Assembly (NCBI GenBank): GCA_027575765.1
Contig: JANBPT010000345.1
Span: forward strand, 1 to 42,697
Reading direction: 5' to 3'
Origin: Tieghemiomyces parasiticus
Taxonomy: Eukaryota > Kickxellomycota > Dimargaritomycetes > Dimargaritales > Dimargaritaceae
Length of the DNA: 42,697 nt
Below are positions 19,036-30,000 of the stretch, piece after piece (position 1 is the stretch's first letter; each line of letters opens with the position of its first letter). The notes under the pieces are model-generated. The model saw only the letters and a program-made list of their open reading frames with translations. It made no database searches and had not been told where the DNA came from. The translations under genes were made by a program, and so were the position numbers.

Positions 19036-20319
19036 ATGTCCCACAGCCACCAACTACCCCAGCCTTCCTTTGGTGGGGACCGCCTGAGTATCATGGTGGA
19101 TCCCGCTGTGGAAGAGAAACAGCAGCTCCGTTTCGATACTCCTGACGCCGATGCCAAGCGACAGAGCCGGCTAAGCCGTATAGTCCAGGAGCAGAAGCGC
19201 CAGAACCGTGCTAGCGTTGTCAGCTTCATGAACCCGCACCCCGACCCGCTCCTCCATCAGCACGCCGCTGTCCTGCGCGATCTTCCCTCGCTCGAACTGG
19301 TCCTCTCCCGCAAGACGTGTCCACCGGTCTGCCTCTACAACTTTTACGTGTACCTGCGCGACGTGGAGTACTCGGAGGAGAACTTAGACTTTTGGCTCGA
19401 CGTGGTGGCCCACGAGTCCCTGTGTCGCTCCTACTGCCAAACTCTTATCAAGAGTAAGGCTTCCAACGCCCCGCTCAACAACATCAAGCGCACTACCATG
19501 CGGTGGAGCATCAAGGACGTGACCCAGGAGCTGCGGTACAGCACCTACTCCAACAGCGTGGGTAGCGAGGTTCGGACCGCCGCGCCTCCCGCCCCCGGGA
19601 GTCCCACCGAACTGGCCCCCGTAGCCCCGCTCGACCATGGCAGCTTCGATGAGCCCACCGCTGACCACGGTGCCTACTGCGATCACCCGTACTGCAAGCC
19701 CGGCCGCGACCCCCACCACCCGCAAAACACTACCCGCCAGGATCTCAAAAAGTCAGCCGAGCGTATCTACTACCGGTACATTGTGGCCGGCGCGGAGCAC
19801 GAGCTCAACATGCCTGAGCTGATGCGCCTGCGGATATGCCGCATGATTGAGATGAACCACCGCGACGACCCCGACGTGTTCCTCGAGGCCAAGAACTACG
19901 TCTTCAATCTTATGGCCCACGACGCCTTCCCGCGTTTCCTCTACGCCCGCGCCTACGAGAACATGGGCTACACCCAGACCATGCTACGACTCGTCATGGG
20001 GCTGGTGTCCCTCATCCTAGGCTTCACCATCGAGCTGTGCCTCATATTCTTGGCCCGCGAACCCAAGGCCCTCCGCTGGTTCGGCCTAATTCCCATCTGG
20101 TTCGGCTTCCTCAACATGTTTGTTAATCAGGAGAAGCTGTGTCCGCTATTCACCCTGCTGGGAATTAGCGAACACGGTTTCTGTCGCTTCAATCGTGTCC
20201 GTGACCACCAGGTGCGGCGTATCCACATCCGCCGGGCCTTTGTCGTGGCCTTCAGCAGCCTGGTCCTCGCCATCGTTGTCACCCTCATATTTTACCTGGT
20301 TCCGAGCCACCGGCTCTAG
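19036..20319 (+). CDS. RAX1: RGS-domain membrane protein, Rax1-like
   Basis: Rax1 proteins carry a split RGS fold and C-terminal transmembrane helices, and in yeast help mark bud sites at the plasma membrane. This intronless gene gives 427 residues. The first RGS half is at about 84-130 (LPSLELVLSRKTCPPVCLYN, VEYSEENLDFWLDVVAHE). A Pro/His-rich insert follows. The second half is at about 235-306 (DLKKSAERIYYRYI, DPDVFLEAKNYVFNLMAHDA, FPRFLYARAYENMG). Three hydrophobic segments follow at about 316-340, 347-363 and 400-422, the last nearly at the C-terminus. There is no signal peptide. The first ATG of the frame is at 19036. It follows the IRC6-like gene on the same strand, and an AATAAA lies 379 nt after the stop. 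An RGS role in G-protein signalling is possible but is not typical of Rax1. Confidence 0.88.
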   Translation: MSHSHQLPQPSFGGDRLSIMVDPAVEEKQQLRFDTPDADAKRQSRLSRIVQEQKRQNRASVVSFMNPHPDPLLHQHAAVLRDLPSLELVLSRKTCPPVCLYNFYVYLRDVEYSEENLDFWLDVVAHESLCRSYCQTLIKSKASNAPLNNIKRTTMRWSIKDVTQELRYSTYSNSVGSEVRTAAPPAPGSPTELAPVAPLDHGSFDEPTADHGAYCDHPYCKPGRDPHHPQNTTRQDLKKSAERIYYRYIVAGAEHELNMPELMRLRICRMIEMNHRDDPDVFLEAKNYVFNLMAHDAFPRFLYARAYENMGYTQTMLRLVMGLVSLILGFTIELCLIFLAREPKALRWFGLIPIWFGFLNMFVNQEKLCPLFTLLGISEHGFCRFNRVRDHQVRRIHIRRAFVVAFSSLVLAIVVTLIFYLVPSHRL

Positions 20320-20697
20320 AACTCTCCCGGGCCGTCGGGGCGGGTCCCCGACCATCGAAGCCCCCCCCCCTGCCCTCGCTTTGCACCATCTCTTCCCAGC
20401 ATGACTTTGGTTAATACTTCTCTATCTCTCATGTCGCACCACCCCACCCACGCTTCTCTTCTTCTACTATCCCTTGTCACGTTTCGATTCTCGCTTGCCT
20501 GGCCCGTAGATTATCGCCCTCCAACCTTGTCATTTTACCCTCTCGCTTCAATGCCATTTACCAGAACCCATCCCCTAATATATCCCCAGCTAGTGCAGCA
20601 GGGTCTCGTTCGGTATCCATGTGTAATTCCCACCTTCATATCCACCACGGCCCTCTCTATTTTCTGCTAGCCCCATCAAGCTCTGTATTGCACATTT

Positions 20698-20703
20698 AAT
20701 AAA
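20698..20703 (+). terminator. AATAAA polyadenylation signal of the RAX1-like gene
   Basis: The signal TTAATAAATT is followed by a run of C. Between the stop at 20319 and here the sequence is pyrimidine-rich and reads as 3' untranslated region. The 89-codon frame in it (20401-20670) is probably incidental. Confidence 0.5.
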
Positions 20704-23404
20704 TTGACCCCCCCCCCCTCTTCTACATTATTGAAACACCAGATGTTAACGAAACCATGTGTGCCAGTGACCCGTCCGGTTCGCCTACTCTTTAGGATCA
20801 TCATACGGGGTTGCTTAACACGCAGTCGTATGGCTCCACAGGTCACTGCCTACGCCAGTGAGTGGCGAAATGCGGCGTAGCCGTGATTCAGTGGCTGCGC
20901 TTTCTGGATGACTGTCATGTGCCCGTCACTGGTATGGCAGCTACGATGAGAAGGGGCCTAGCTGCAATCCACTTTCGCCGCCTGGCTATCTCTGGGCAGC
21001 TAAGGTGAAATAATTTCATATCAAGCCAAGGTAGAAGGGCTGTAGTTCGTATCGACCAGTATATTTCCAGCTGCCACAACTTCCGCGCTTCGCTTTCACG
21101 GGCCTTGACCGATGCTACTATTATTTTTGCCTGCGGGCCGTTACTTCCCTTTGGCCTGACGAGACGTGTCGCTACACCACGGTACACAGCGCGCGCCCCC
21201 TTCCCAGGCTTGAATCCGGCCGCCCGGTCGGTTTTGCCATGGGACCCGACAACGTACGCCAGCCTGAACTATATGACATCCATCGGGTAGCGTGTTCTTC
21301 CCAGCTGTCAGCAATGGCAGTATGCCAAAAAAATAATCGGCTGAGCTATGTGACTAAGGCCGGCCCAGGTACTACGGTACCACCCAAGCCGTTGGATTCA
21401 ACACCAACCAATTCAGGAGCCTAGCGGCAGGGGGAGGGAGGCTAGTCCATGAAGGCAAACACGGGCTGAGCCCGGTCAATCAGGCACGTTTATTTCATTG
21501 CTGGATCTAGTAGTTCACGCGGCGTCGATGTAAACCTCACCGGTCAAATTTGGTGGAGGTGGAAGTGTTGTGACCGTTGAAGTGCAACTGTAATGCAGAG
21601 GACCCACGACATTGTGAACTACTGGGATTACTTTCATGTCTCCCTTGCCATTGGGCTTTAGTCTGGTACCGCACGGGATACTTGTGAAGGTGAGGTTGCG
21701 GCTTTGGGAGCTCCTGGCAGGTATGTGAGTGTGACTAGTGCCACAATCCCACCTCCACGGCTCCCTTTAGGCTTCATTCGAGGTCAGAGTTGATATGGGG
21801 CTGAGCCCAGCTGGTGGCGCATTCTGCTGCGTGCAAGTGGTTAGATAATATATGGTTGTTGTTGTTTTAAGGGAAAGGAAGGAAACGTATGAGGCTGGCG
21901 GATCACTGCCCATCAACAGAGGGCGAGCAAGTTCGTGGCATGGAAGGGCACTGAAAAACTCGCCCCTGCCTTTTATGGGTAGGCTGCACTATAGAATATC
22001 ACGCGCGATCCAACGCCCTGTGACTGCCAGCTGCTGCGGGTGAAGCCTCTTCCAAGCCCCCTACTTTGATTTAGGTGTCGCAAGCTGAATTCCATGCCGC
22101 TCTATTCCATTATATAAATATATACGTTCTACACATTCGCTGCATAGAAGCCATCAACCTGGGCCCTTGGTACCATGCTAGGGATCCCGGGAGGGCACAC
22201 AATGACTAGAACCACAACGGGGTCGGGTGACCCCTGACATGGCCAAGATAGAAAAAAATATTCCCGGCGATGACACCAGTGCAGCCTGGTGCTGGCCATT
22301 AAGTGAGATTAGTGTGTTTAGGAGCGGATCGGGTGGAGCTTGCGAGTACGCCCCCGGTGCGTTTGCGCTAATATATCCACATCTGGCCGAATAGCGCCAG
22401 ACTTCCACCCCATGCAACTTAGTTGAGCTGGTTACCTCCATCCCCGACGGGATGTCGATTTTATCGTCCAAGACACAGCGGACGGACGCAGCAGCACGGA
22501 AAAAAAATAGCCTTACTAACGATCCGGGGGTGGGGCATCGGCCGCTTGGAATTCCTCCTGGCCCTATGGTAATGGCCGTGGCAGAGTATTACCTAGGTAG
22601 AGGAGGCCGATGCTCGCCGTTCATCCTGGCTCATGGCAATGGCTTAGGACACCCCCTCCTGGCGTCCCTTAAACTAGACGATGCATCATTTTACCGGTGG
22701 TCTTCTATATGGACTACGCCGATTAGCTACCGACGGTACCGCCTCTTTGATCAAGCAGCATACCAGCACTCCTGGTATACCACTTCAAGCACCAGTGCTG
22801 TATGGCACCACCAGTGAGAAGTAGAGGTTGACGCCCCCCCCATTGACCTGCTTGATGACCACAGCTAAGAAAGCATGCTCATAATCACGGAGTGATACCA
22901 TAGACTCCAAGTTGTAGAAGGATGACCGAATGGAGCCAGTGGTTGGTGGCTCGCTCTTTCGTCCACTCCCTCCGTAGGGTACACGGTGGCATGTAAGCTG
23001 ACCTAGTCTCCTCCGTCCCACCCACCAGGATCACAGATCCGAAACACTACTGGCCGTGCGCAACCGTTTGGACTTGGTGCCGCTGGCATAGTAATGGTCG
23101 TCGCCTGGCGTTGAGGGTGGTGGGGCGTTCGACCCATATACTCACTTGGTTACCGTACGCCCATTGCCACCCTGCCCGCCTGAGGTGGCCCATGAACAGC
23201 CCCGTTCCAAAGATCGTCGGCCGTCAGGTGCTCCCTCCTGTCCCCCCCCCGTGTACCTCAATTGAGTTAACCCTTCCTCTCCCCGACTGATCTCGAGGGG
23301 ATTTGGTAGGCGGGCGAGATCGACAGGGGCGAGGGCAGGGGTAGCAGGTGAAATCTGGTCAGCGGGACAGGCGGGGGGGCGGAGGGAGTCTAGGGCGCCC
23401 TCGC
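20704..23404. other. Gene-poor spacer
   Basis: I see no supportable gene in 2.7 kb. Contents are an A/T-rich TATATAAATATATA element at about 22111-22124, a pair of overlapping small hairpins at 22760-22800, and scattered C/G runs. The open frame 22452-22817 begins with ATG but has no domain and a length expected by chance. Confidence 0.5.
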
Positions 23405-23895
23405 TATAAAACCGTGGCCCTGGCCGGTCGTCAGCTGAATGTCATCAAGCCCAGTGACCCACCTCGCTATTCCATGGTGGTCTTTTATTCCCTTTTGCCG
23501 GCCCTCTACAACGCAACCAAACTCTTCCCTGTAAACATTCAACCTGCCTCCTTTTCGCTAACCACCTATACATTAAAAATCTACACGTAATCTGTGCCTC
23601 CCGTCCCCCTGCGCGGTGCTACACCTTAACCCAGTACGGTCGACTCACCATCCGCTTTGTTTCCGCACCCATTGATATTTTTCACTGTACCGTATCTGTC
23701 TATTCCTTCGGATTGGCCCTCATCAGGAACACCAATTTTCCTTGTAATTATTTGCAGGTCCCGTAACCCGCCCTTGTCACCCCTATAATAGTAGCCCACC
23801 GTGACCATCGACAGCCCCACCTCATAATATTCGCCAAATCCTCCCCTTACCTCCACTTTCCCGCTGCGGATAATCCCTCCTTCTCACTCTTCAGT
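23405..23895 (+). promoter_or_regulatory. TATA box (23405-23411) and pyrimidine-rich leader of the glucoamylase gene
   Basis: TATAAAA at 23405-23411 is canonical. About 490 nt of mostly C/T-rich sequence follow before the ATG at 23896. The leader contains at least one upstream ATG (about 23440) with a short open frame, so either translation is attenuated or a leader intron removes it. No strong splice pair was found. Confidence 0.55.
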
Positions 23896-25395
23896 ATGAA
23901 GCTCAGCCTCCTGTTCGCCGTGACCCAGACTTGGCTGGCGTGCTCGGCTATTACGCACTTTGAGGACTTGCGCCCAGTCAAACGGGTGCGCCTGGTCAAA
24001 CAGGGTACGGGAAAGGCAGTGTACCACGTGCCCCTGGAGGACTACCTTACGGCCCAGTTTGACCACGCCCTGCTGGGTATCCAGCAGGCCGTCTCCCCGC
24101 CCGAGGCCGCCCCGGGTGCCATGCAGGCCTCCCCGTCACGCGAGCACCCCAACTATTTTTACCACTGGGTGCGCGACGCAGGCCTCGTTATGGACCTGGT
24201 CGCCGATCTCTACGCCGAAACCAGTGACCAGCGCGAGCAAGAGCGGTGGGGCACCATCCTGGCCGACCATGCCACCTTCTCCCGCGGGTTGCAGCTGGTC
24301 CCCAACCAATCGGGCGGCCCCGGAGAACCCAAATTTTACATGAACGGAACGGCTTTCCAAGGAACCTGGGGCCGCCCGCAGAACGACGGGCCGGCCGTCC
24401 GCGCTTTCGCCATTACCAAGTACGGCGAGACCTGGGCGCGCCGCGGAGGCGATCTGAGCACCCTGTACCGGCCCGACCTGCCCACCACTACGGTGATCAA
24501 GACCGACCTCGAGTACACCGCCCACCACTGGGATGACCCCAGCTTCGACATTTGGGAGGAAGTCCGGGGTCGCCATTTTTTCAACCTTTTGGCCTCCCGC
24601 AAGGCGCTCCTGGTGGGTGCCGAACTGGCCGACCGCCAGGACGACTCGGGCGCCGCCGAATTTTACCGTAACCAGGCCGCCCTCATCCGAGACCGCCTAG
24701 ACTCGTACTGGGACCCCGCGCTGGGCTACGTGGTCACCAGTCACAACCTGGACGAGGGCGTCAGCAAGTCCAGTAACCTAGACGTACAGGTGGTGGTGGC
24801 CGCCATCCACGCCGGTCTCGACGACGGCATCTACACTCCTGAGTCGGACCGTATCCTAGCCACCGCCGACGCCATTACCCGCCGTTTCCAATATCTGTTC
24901 CCGGTCAACCTACAGCAGAAGACCAGTGGGATAGGCCCTGCGATCGGCCGCTACCCGGAAGATGTGTACGACGGCTACGGCGTTAGCATCGGGAATCCCT
25001 GGGTCCTGGCCACCGCTTATCTGGCCGAGCTGCACTATTATGTCGCGGCCAAGTGGCACCGTGACGGCCACTTCACTCTCACCGCCGTTAATCTATCCTT
25101 TTTCCGCCGCGCCTCGCCCACCGTCGCCCGCCGGTTCGGGGCGGATTCCCTGCGCGATGACAATGTGGGGGTGACCTTCGATACCCATAATGCCGAGTTT
25201 AGAGCCATCCTAAAGGAGGTGGGCGCAAGTGGTGATGGATTCCTGCGTCGTATCCATTACCACTCCCGCGGCGACCTCAACCTCTACGAACAATGGGATC
25301 GTGTCACGGGACAGGCCCGCGGTGCAAAGGACCTCACCTGGAGTTATGCCGCCTTCGTCCGGGCGGTACGCGCCCGCAAGCGCCTGCAATTGTAA
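23896..25395 (+). CDS. Secreted glucoamylase (glycoside hydrolase family 15)
   Basis: GH15 glucoamylases release glucose from the non-reducing ends of starch and related alpha-glucans outside the cell. The 499-residue intronless protein has a signal peptide (MKLSLLFAVTQTWLACSA) followed by a single catalytic domain. Conserved blocks are YFYHWVRDAGLVMDL (about 87-101), GTWGRPQNDGPAVRA (about 156-170), DIWEEVRGRHFF (about 218-229), IGRYPEDVYDG (350-360), GNPWVLATAYLAEL (about 366-379) and DLTWSYAAF (479-487). By alignment to the Aspergillus enzyme, Glu221 of WEE is the general acid and Glu465 of YEQWDR is the base. There is no starch-binding module or Ser/Thr linker, so it resembles compact glucoamylases. 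The C-terminus is basic (RAVRARKRLQL). The leader carries a TATA box 490 nt upstream. The enzyme class is secure. Confidence 0.96.
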   Translation: MKLSLLFAVTQTWLACSAITHFEDLRPVKRVRLVKQGTGKAVYHVPLEDYLTAQFDHALLGIQQAVSPPEAAPGAMQASPSREHPNYFYHWVRDAGLVMDLVADLYAETSDQREQERWGTILADHATFSRGLQLVPNQSGGPGEPKFYMNGTAFQGTWGRPQNDGPAVRAFAITKYGETWARRGGDLSTLYRPDLPTTTVIKTDLEYTAHHWDDPSFDIWEEVRGRHFFNLLASRKALLVGAELADRQDDSGAAEFYRNQAALIRDRLDSYWDPALGYVVTSHNLDEGVSKSSNLDVQVVVAAIHAGLDDGIYTPESDRILATADAITRRFQYLFPVNLQQKTSGIGPAIGRYPEDVYDGYGVSIGNPWVLATAYLAELHYYVAAKWHRDGHFTLTAVNLSFFRRASPTVARRFGADSLRDDNVGVTFDTHNAEFRAILKEVGASGDGFLRRIHYHSRGDLNLYEQWDRVTGQARGAKDLTWSYAAFVRAVRARKRLQL

Positions 25396-25827
25396 TGCAA
25401 GGCCCAATCGGCCGCACATCGGCTGTGTGACACCCCCTATCCCGCGACGTGGCGAGTTGTTTTCACCATCCTCTCCCCCCATCACGAGGCAAATGCTGTA
25501 GTTCCCTGATGTCCCGCTCTTACGTGTTGAACACTCTCAGGATGACATGGCCACCCCTCTGTGGCCATTCAAATCGGGCGGTGAACATGGCTTTATCAGG
25601 TTACTACCAAAAACAACGTGTCGTCATGAAAACGGATACATGGGGAAGAATTACAGAGAGTGTGGGTCGGACGTCATTAAAAAAGGGTATCAGATAGAAA
25701 GAGTTAAGGAGGCTCATGAGTCGGAGTTAAGAGGGGGGGAATACAGGCGAGGGCGATCGGAAAGGAAGAGTGAGGAGGGCAGCAAGACATAGTACAGAGT
25801 ATAGATGATGGTGTGGGCTGCCCTTCG
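25396..25827. other. Convergent gap between the glucoamylase gene and the basic orphan gene
   Basis: About 430 nt should contain both 3' untranslated regions. I saw no AATAAA on either strand. A purine-rich stretch covers about 25690-25790. Confidence 0.45.
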
Positions 25828-26526
25828 CTAGAGCGGATGCTGTAAGGCGTAAGGATAGGTGCGTAAAAGTTCCGGGTTGGACACGATACGGCGGACGCTG
25901 CGGACAGCCGGTTTGGATGCAGGTGGTGATAAGGACCGCCGCCCCGGCCGGGTCACGGGCGGTTCGACCACGCGGTGTATGTGATGCTCGTGAGTCTCCG
26001 TGCGGATGCAGGTTCGGTGCGTACGCAGGGCCTGGAAGAGCATCGTTTCCCAGTCATCCTTCGCCGCCAGTTCAGGGGCGGACCGGGACCTGCTGAGGGT
26101 CTTAGACGCAGGCATCGGGGGTGCCAAGGTATCCGTCCGACCCGAACGCGGCCGGCCGCGGACCTCTGAGCACGGGGGCGGGAAGCTAGGGTAGGCCGGG
26201 CGGGATTTAGAGATTGGTCGGGTCACGAGAGTCGTCTCGGTTGGTAGGGTAGGCAGTTCCTTGTCGGCTTGGAGTCGGGGAAACGGTGCCGGACTGGGCG
26301 GTTCGGGGCGCAGCGGGCAGTGCCGGATCTCTCCGCCCTTCTGGACGGTCCAGTCAATGGGCACCACCGCGACGGTCGGGTGGAAAGTAACCCCGGGACG
26401 CGACCTGCGACACCGCTTGTGCGGGCGCATTTCCAGGCCGTCCACTTCGACCGTGGCAAACCGATTGCCGGCCGAGCCCTTCAAAGTTAGCCGGTCAACG
26501 TTTACGGCGGGTGTAATGCACGCCAT
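25828..26526 (-). CDS. Uncharacterised basic, Pro/Ser/Arg-rich protein
   Basis: I do not recognise this protein. From the first ATG (26526-26524) it has 232 residues. The frame stays open upstream to 26577, but only from a GTG, so an upstream exon is possible, though I see no strong acceptor. The N-terminal part may be folded (LTLKGSAGNRFATVEVDGLE), followed by basic RPHKRCRRSRPG. The middle is rich in Pro, Ser and Arg and looks disordered. Two related segments recur: SRSRSAPELAA and RRIVSNPELLR, each a Ser followed by x-PEL after basic residues, possible phosphorylation or docking motifs. There is no signal peptide or membrane segment. Codons end mostly in G or C, as in the confident genes. 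A TATTTAAA box and C/T-rich leader lie upstream. It could be a regulatory or cytoskeletal adaptor, but no function can be assigned. Confidence 0.62.
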   Translation of the reverse strand: MACITPAVNVDRLTLKGSAGNRFATVEVDGLEMRPHKRCRRSRPGVTFHPTVAVVPIDWTVQKGGEIRHCPLRPEPPSPAPFPRLQADKELPTLPTETTLVTRPISKSRPAYPSFPPPCSEVRGRPRSGRTDTLAPPMPASKTLSRSRSAPELAAKDDWETMLFQALRTHRTCIRTETHEHHIHRVVEPPVTRPGRRSLSPPASKPAVRSVRRIVSNPELLRTYPYALQHPL

Positions 26527-27002
26527 GCAGGTAAGGTGAAATGGGTCAGTGGGGGGGGGAAGGGGTTCGATCCTCACGTGACGGTTATGATATGGTGCAG
26601 GCTAGGGTGAGAGGGAGGGGTGGAGGGAGGGAGCCACGAGAATACAGGTCGTGCGACGGGGATCGTAGCGGAGTGTCAATAGTAATGATGCGGGAACTGC
26701 CTTAGCAAGTATTAACAACCAAGAGGGCGTAGACTAGTGGTCACAAAACTGAGCGTTGGTTGGTGTAGGCAGCAAGTAAATCAATGGGCAAGCGTTGTGG
26801 CGGGTAGCTGAGGCGAGTACTGGCGAGGAAATCAATGCGAAGGAATAGGCAGTAGTAGCGGCGAGCAGGTCATGAAGTGCAAAGGTTATTGGTAGGTGAA
26901 TCAAACAAACAGGGGAGGCCAGGAGGCACGTCGAGGGCGCAATGGCTAACAAAGGTTGGATCAGGGTATAGTGAACACGATGACGGCGGGGAGCCCGGGT
27001 GG

Positions 27003-27010
27003 TTTAAATA
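27003..27010 (-). promoter_or_regulatory. TATA-like box of the basic orphan gene
   Basis: The minus strand reads TATTTAAA here, 477 nt before the proposed ATG. The sequence between is C/T-rich on the sense strand. A CACGTG palindrome at 26575-26580 lies within this leader. Confidence 0.4.
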
Positions 27011-30000
27011 GCGATAAGGCAATGACGGATTGGGTTATCATCCCCAGCTGATGGTGTGACCCTTGTGTGCGAATGAACCGGACTGGTTGGCAGGGGAATC
27101 CAGGGGAGTAGGAGGATGAGGAGACAGACGGCTTGAAGTGAACAGGTCGGTTGGGATAGTGTGGGCCCCCACTGACCCTAACTAAACACCCGGTGGACCG
27201 CAGGGCAATCTGTTCCCGAATCGAATCCCGCAAGCCTAGCAGTTCCCACTCCCCCTATCCGCTAGCCAGCTGTTTACATCAGCCGCGAGACAATACGGGC
27301 CGTCATGGCTCTTACTCCAACCGCAACGAAGACCCCCCCCCAACCGTCTGGACCGCCGCCTTCCTTGCATAGGGCAATATCAAACCTCTTTATCAGGTTG
27401 ATGGAATTCGTCAGCGACATGGAAGCAATGAGGACATACTGACAATACAGAAGCGCTGTCGGCCGGGAGTGGTTCTGGGCCGGGTGAATCCAAAACCCTT
27501 CGCTATTTCACTGAACCGCGCCGACTAGGAGGCCTGTCAGCTTAAAGGGTACTGTGAACTCTCACCGCGCCTTTCGATCCCTCTTCTCCCAGTGGCTTGG
27601 CCATCCCAAACCCGTACTACACCAACATTTGAACGCAACCACACAGTTAGTAGGAGTCAAGGAGTGGACGGTTTATACTGACGCGCCTCCCTCACCTCCA
27701 AGGAACGCGTGCGAACGCGCCGATTGAGGGTTGGGCGTCATGGCTGGGTCGGGGCTCCACTATACAGTGTAGAAGCGTTTCCTCCTACGCCTCGGTTCAG
27801 AAGACGGTAACAGTGCCTTCTGGATCCCTGCCGCCGCGAATCCAATGTACTGGCCGACCTTGCGGATTCCCATGCTGGGCCCTGTTCAGCAAGCCTTTGG
27901 GGACAAGGTGTGCCAGGTATACAGTGCCGCTGGTCGTACCGTTTCGTCGCTGTTGGAGGGCGAGCGGTGGCGGGCCAAGGTCGTGTGAACATAAGGGTGG
28001 CCAGGAACCTCCAGGCCTGGCCCTAACTAGCGTCGATTACCCCATGCCTTGGCCGCCGGCCGCTCTACCCAGCCAAGTACCCCACGCAACCCGGGTGTCC
28101 AGTCCATAGCCAAGCCACTCTGATGTAACATGCACCGAAGCAATCAGCCGCGGCTACACTTCCGGATTCATCAACGTACCGGCCACCTCGCCCTTAGTAC
28201 TAAACCACCACGAATTCACGATATCCCCGGTCGTTACCAACGCGGTAGCGGCCGCTGCCGCGCCTCCAATCGCCAATACCCACCTTTGATTGACTAGGTG
28301 GTCAGCACGCTAAGCCGATGTGATCCTACTTGGCGCATTGGTACGCCAACACTAGTCCCTATTCTGTCTACCAATTCCTTGACTGCATCATGCACGCGTG
28401 GCTAGTCAACGTGCGTGCATAATGAACCTGCATTGGACGTGACTCAAATCGTCGCTTACTAAATTAGCATTCTTCCCCTTTACCTTCATACGTGACGAAG
28501 ACCCTGGCGTACCCACTCCTTGCAGCAATTCCCCTCCCCGCTATCCCGTTCAAGCGGATCATGATGCAGTACAGGCTGTCGAAGGATATCCACCAGGGGG
28601 GCCTAACTACTACTAGGACTAAGCTAAATACAAGATTGGCCTTCACTTGGGTTCCGCGTCTACAGCCAATGGGCACCTTTTAGAGGTCCATGTTATTGTT
28701 TTCGTTTAGAGGCGGGCGGCTGTGTGGCGGTCAGGATCAGCGTGGGTCGGGCGCTACGATCTCTGCTATATTTTCTTTTTTTGTTGAAAAACCCCCTACA
28801 ACCCTTAAACCCTAGCTTGCTAACTACCAAGCCCTGGTCCGATCCTTTGTGGACAGTGGACGATGTACGGTCGTCCACTGGGCCCTTATGTCGGTGGTGA
28901 AGAGTGCAGAAAGGAGAGGGTGTTTTTGCAAGGCTCAGGTTACGTGGAGCACAAGCCACAGAGGATAAAGTAGCACCCCGTTTCGCCCACGGCTGACCAA
29001 CACCACGCGCTCTACTGCCTCCCTTCCAATGGCATCGCTGAATCTTGAGGGGATAGGGGGCCTGATGATCACACCCCTCTCCTTACTTAGGGTCAGCCAG
29101 GCTACAATTATCTTAAATACCAGCTTCAGCCTCGCTAATACAACTTTCCATTCAGATAGATTATTTCCTCAATCGTGTCACAAGTCAACCAATCACACCA
29201 AGTGGCTCCCCCTTCGCCGGTCACCGCCGGGTTCCCAGTCACCATTTTTGTTATCGTTACTTCGGGCTTGGCCACCTTCCTTTAATCATGGTGATCAGCC
29301 CATCGTAATCACCGGCTCAATCGGTTTGCCTAACACTGCTGGCCTCACCTCTCTGCCGTCTACCACTACCATCAATGGCCAGGCGACGAGGTCCATTTAT
29401 GGACAATCCCAGTGTGCTTGGCTTAGGCAATCATGCCCCTCATCAACCAGTACCATTCCCAATCCATAGAGCCACGGATTACCCGATAGTGCACTAGGTT
29501 CTGAGTCGTTAGCTGCGCCGTAGATCGTCGCTCAGCAATCGTGCACCATGCAGAGCCTATTAGTCAAAGGCTAAGCAAAGTAAGAAAAAGGGCGAGCTAT
29601 ACAGTTGAGTCGATGTCTAGACAGTTCAGCGGCAGGTCCTGGTGGACCCCTTTCGCGATGGCAAACAGTGGCCCTCAGTCCCGCTCTATAAATAAATAAA
29701 CAGTTTAGCTTCACTAGCTACCAATCTTACTTTTTCTATATATTGGATTACCTACCACACCGTGCAGCTTTGCTCGAGCACACCCTGTAAAATAGAATGA
29801 TGCACGTCTAAGCAGTGGTTGGCACAATCATCGAGATTTAGCCGGGTACACATGTCCCATGCCACCTGTAGGCAGTTAAATGGAATAGCGTTTCGCACCT
29901 TATCCACTGGCCATGGCAATGAGGTACACGTCGTTTGCCTTCATGTTCAACGCTGGATATCGATTTTCGGCGTGACGTTTTTGCAACGGGCCTTCGTGTG

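Noticed and set aside
20401..20670. 89-codon frame with a hydrophobic stretch after the RAX1-like gene
   Set aside because: Lies between the RAX1-like stop and its AATAAA in pyrimidine-rich sequence, so most likely 3' untranslated region.
22452..22817. 121-codon ATG-led frame
   Set aside because: No domain, no promoter layout, and length expected by chance.
26540..26580. GGTTCGATCC resembling a tRNA T-loop
   Set aside because: No acceptor, D or anticodon stems could be paired around it. Other TTCGA sites in the window also failed.
28390..28420. 8-bp inverted repeat ATGCACGC/GCGTGCAT
   Set aside because: Short enough to be expected by chance; no following T run or adjacent gene.
29029..29469. 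146-codon ATG-led Ser/Thr-rich frame
   Set aside because: No domain or signal peptide, A/T-ending codons common, and several such frames are expected by chance in this much sequence.
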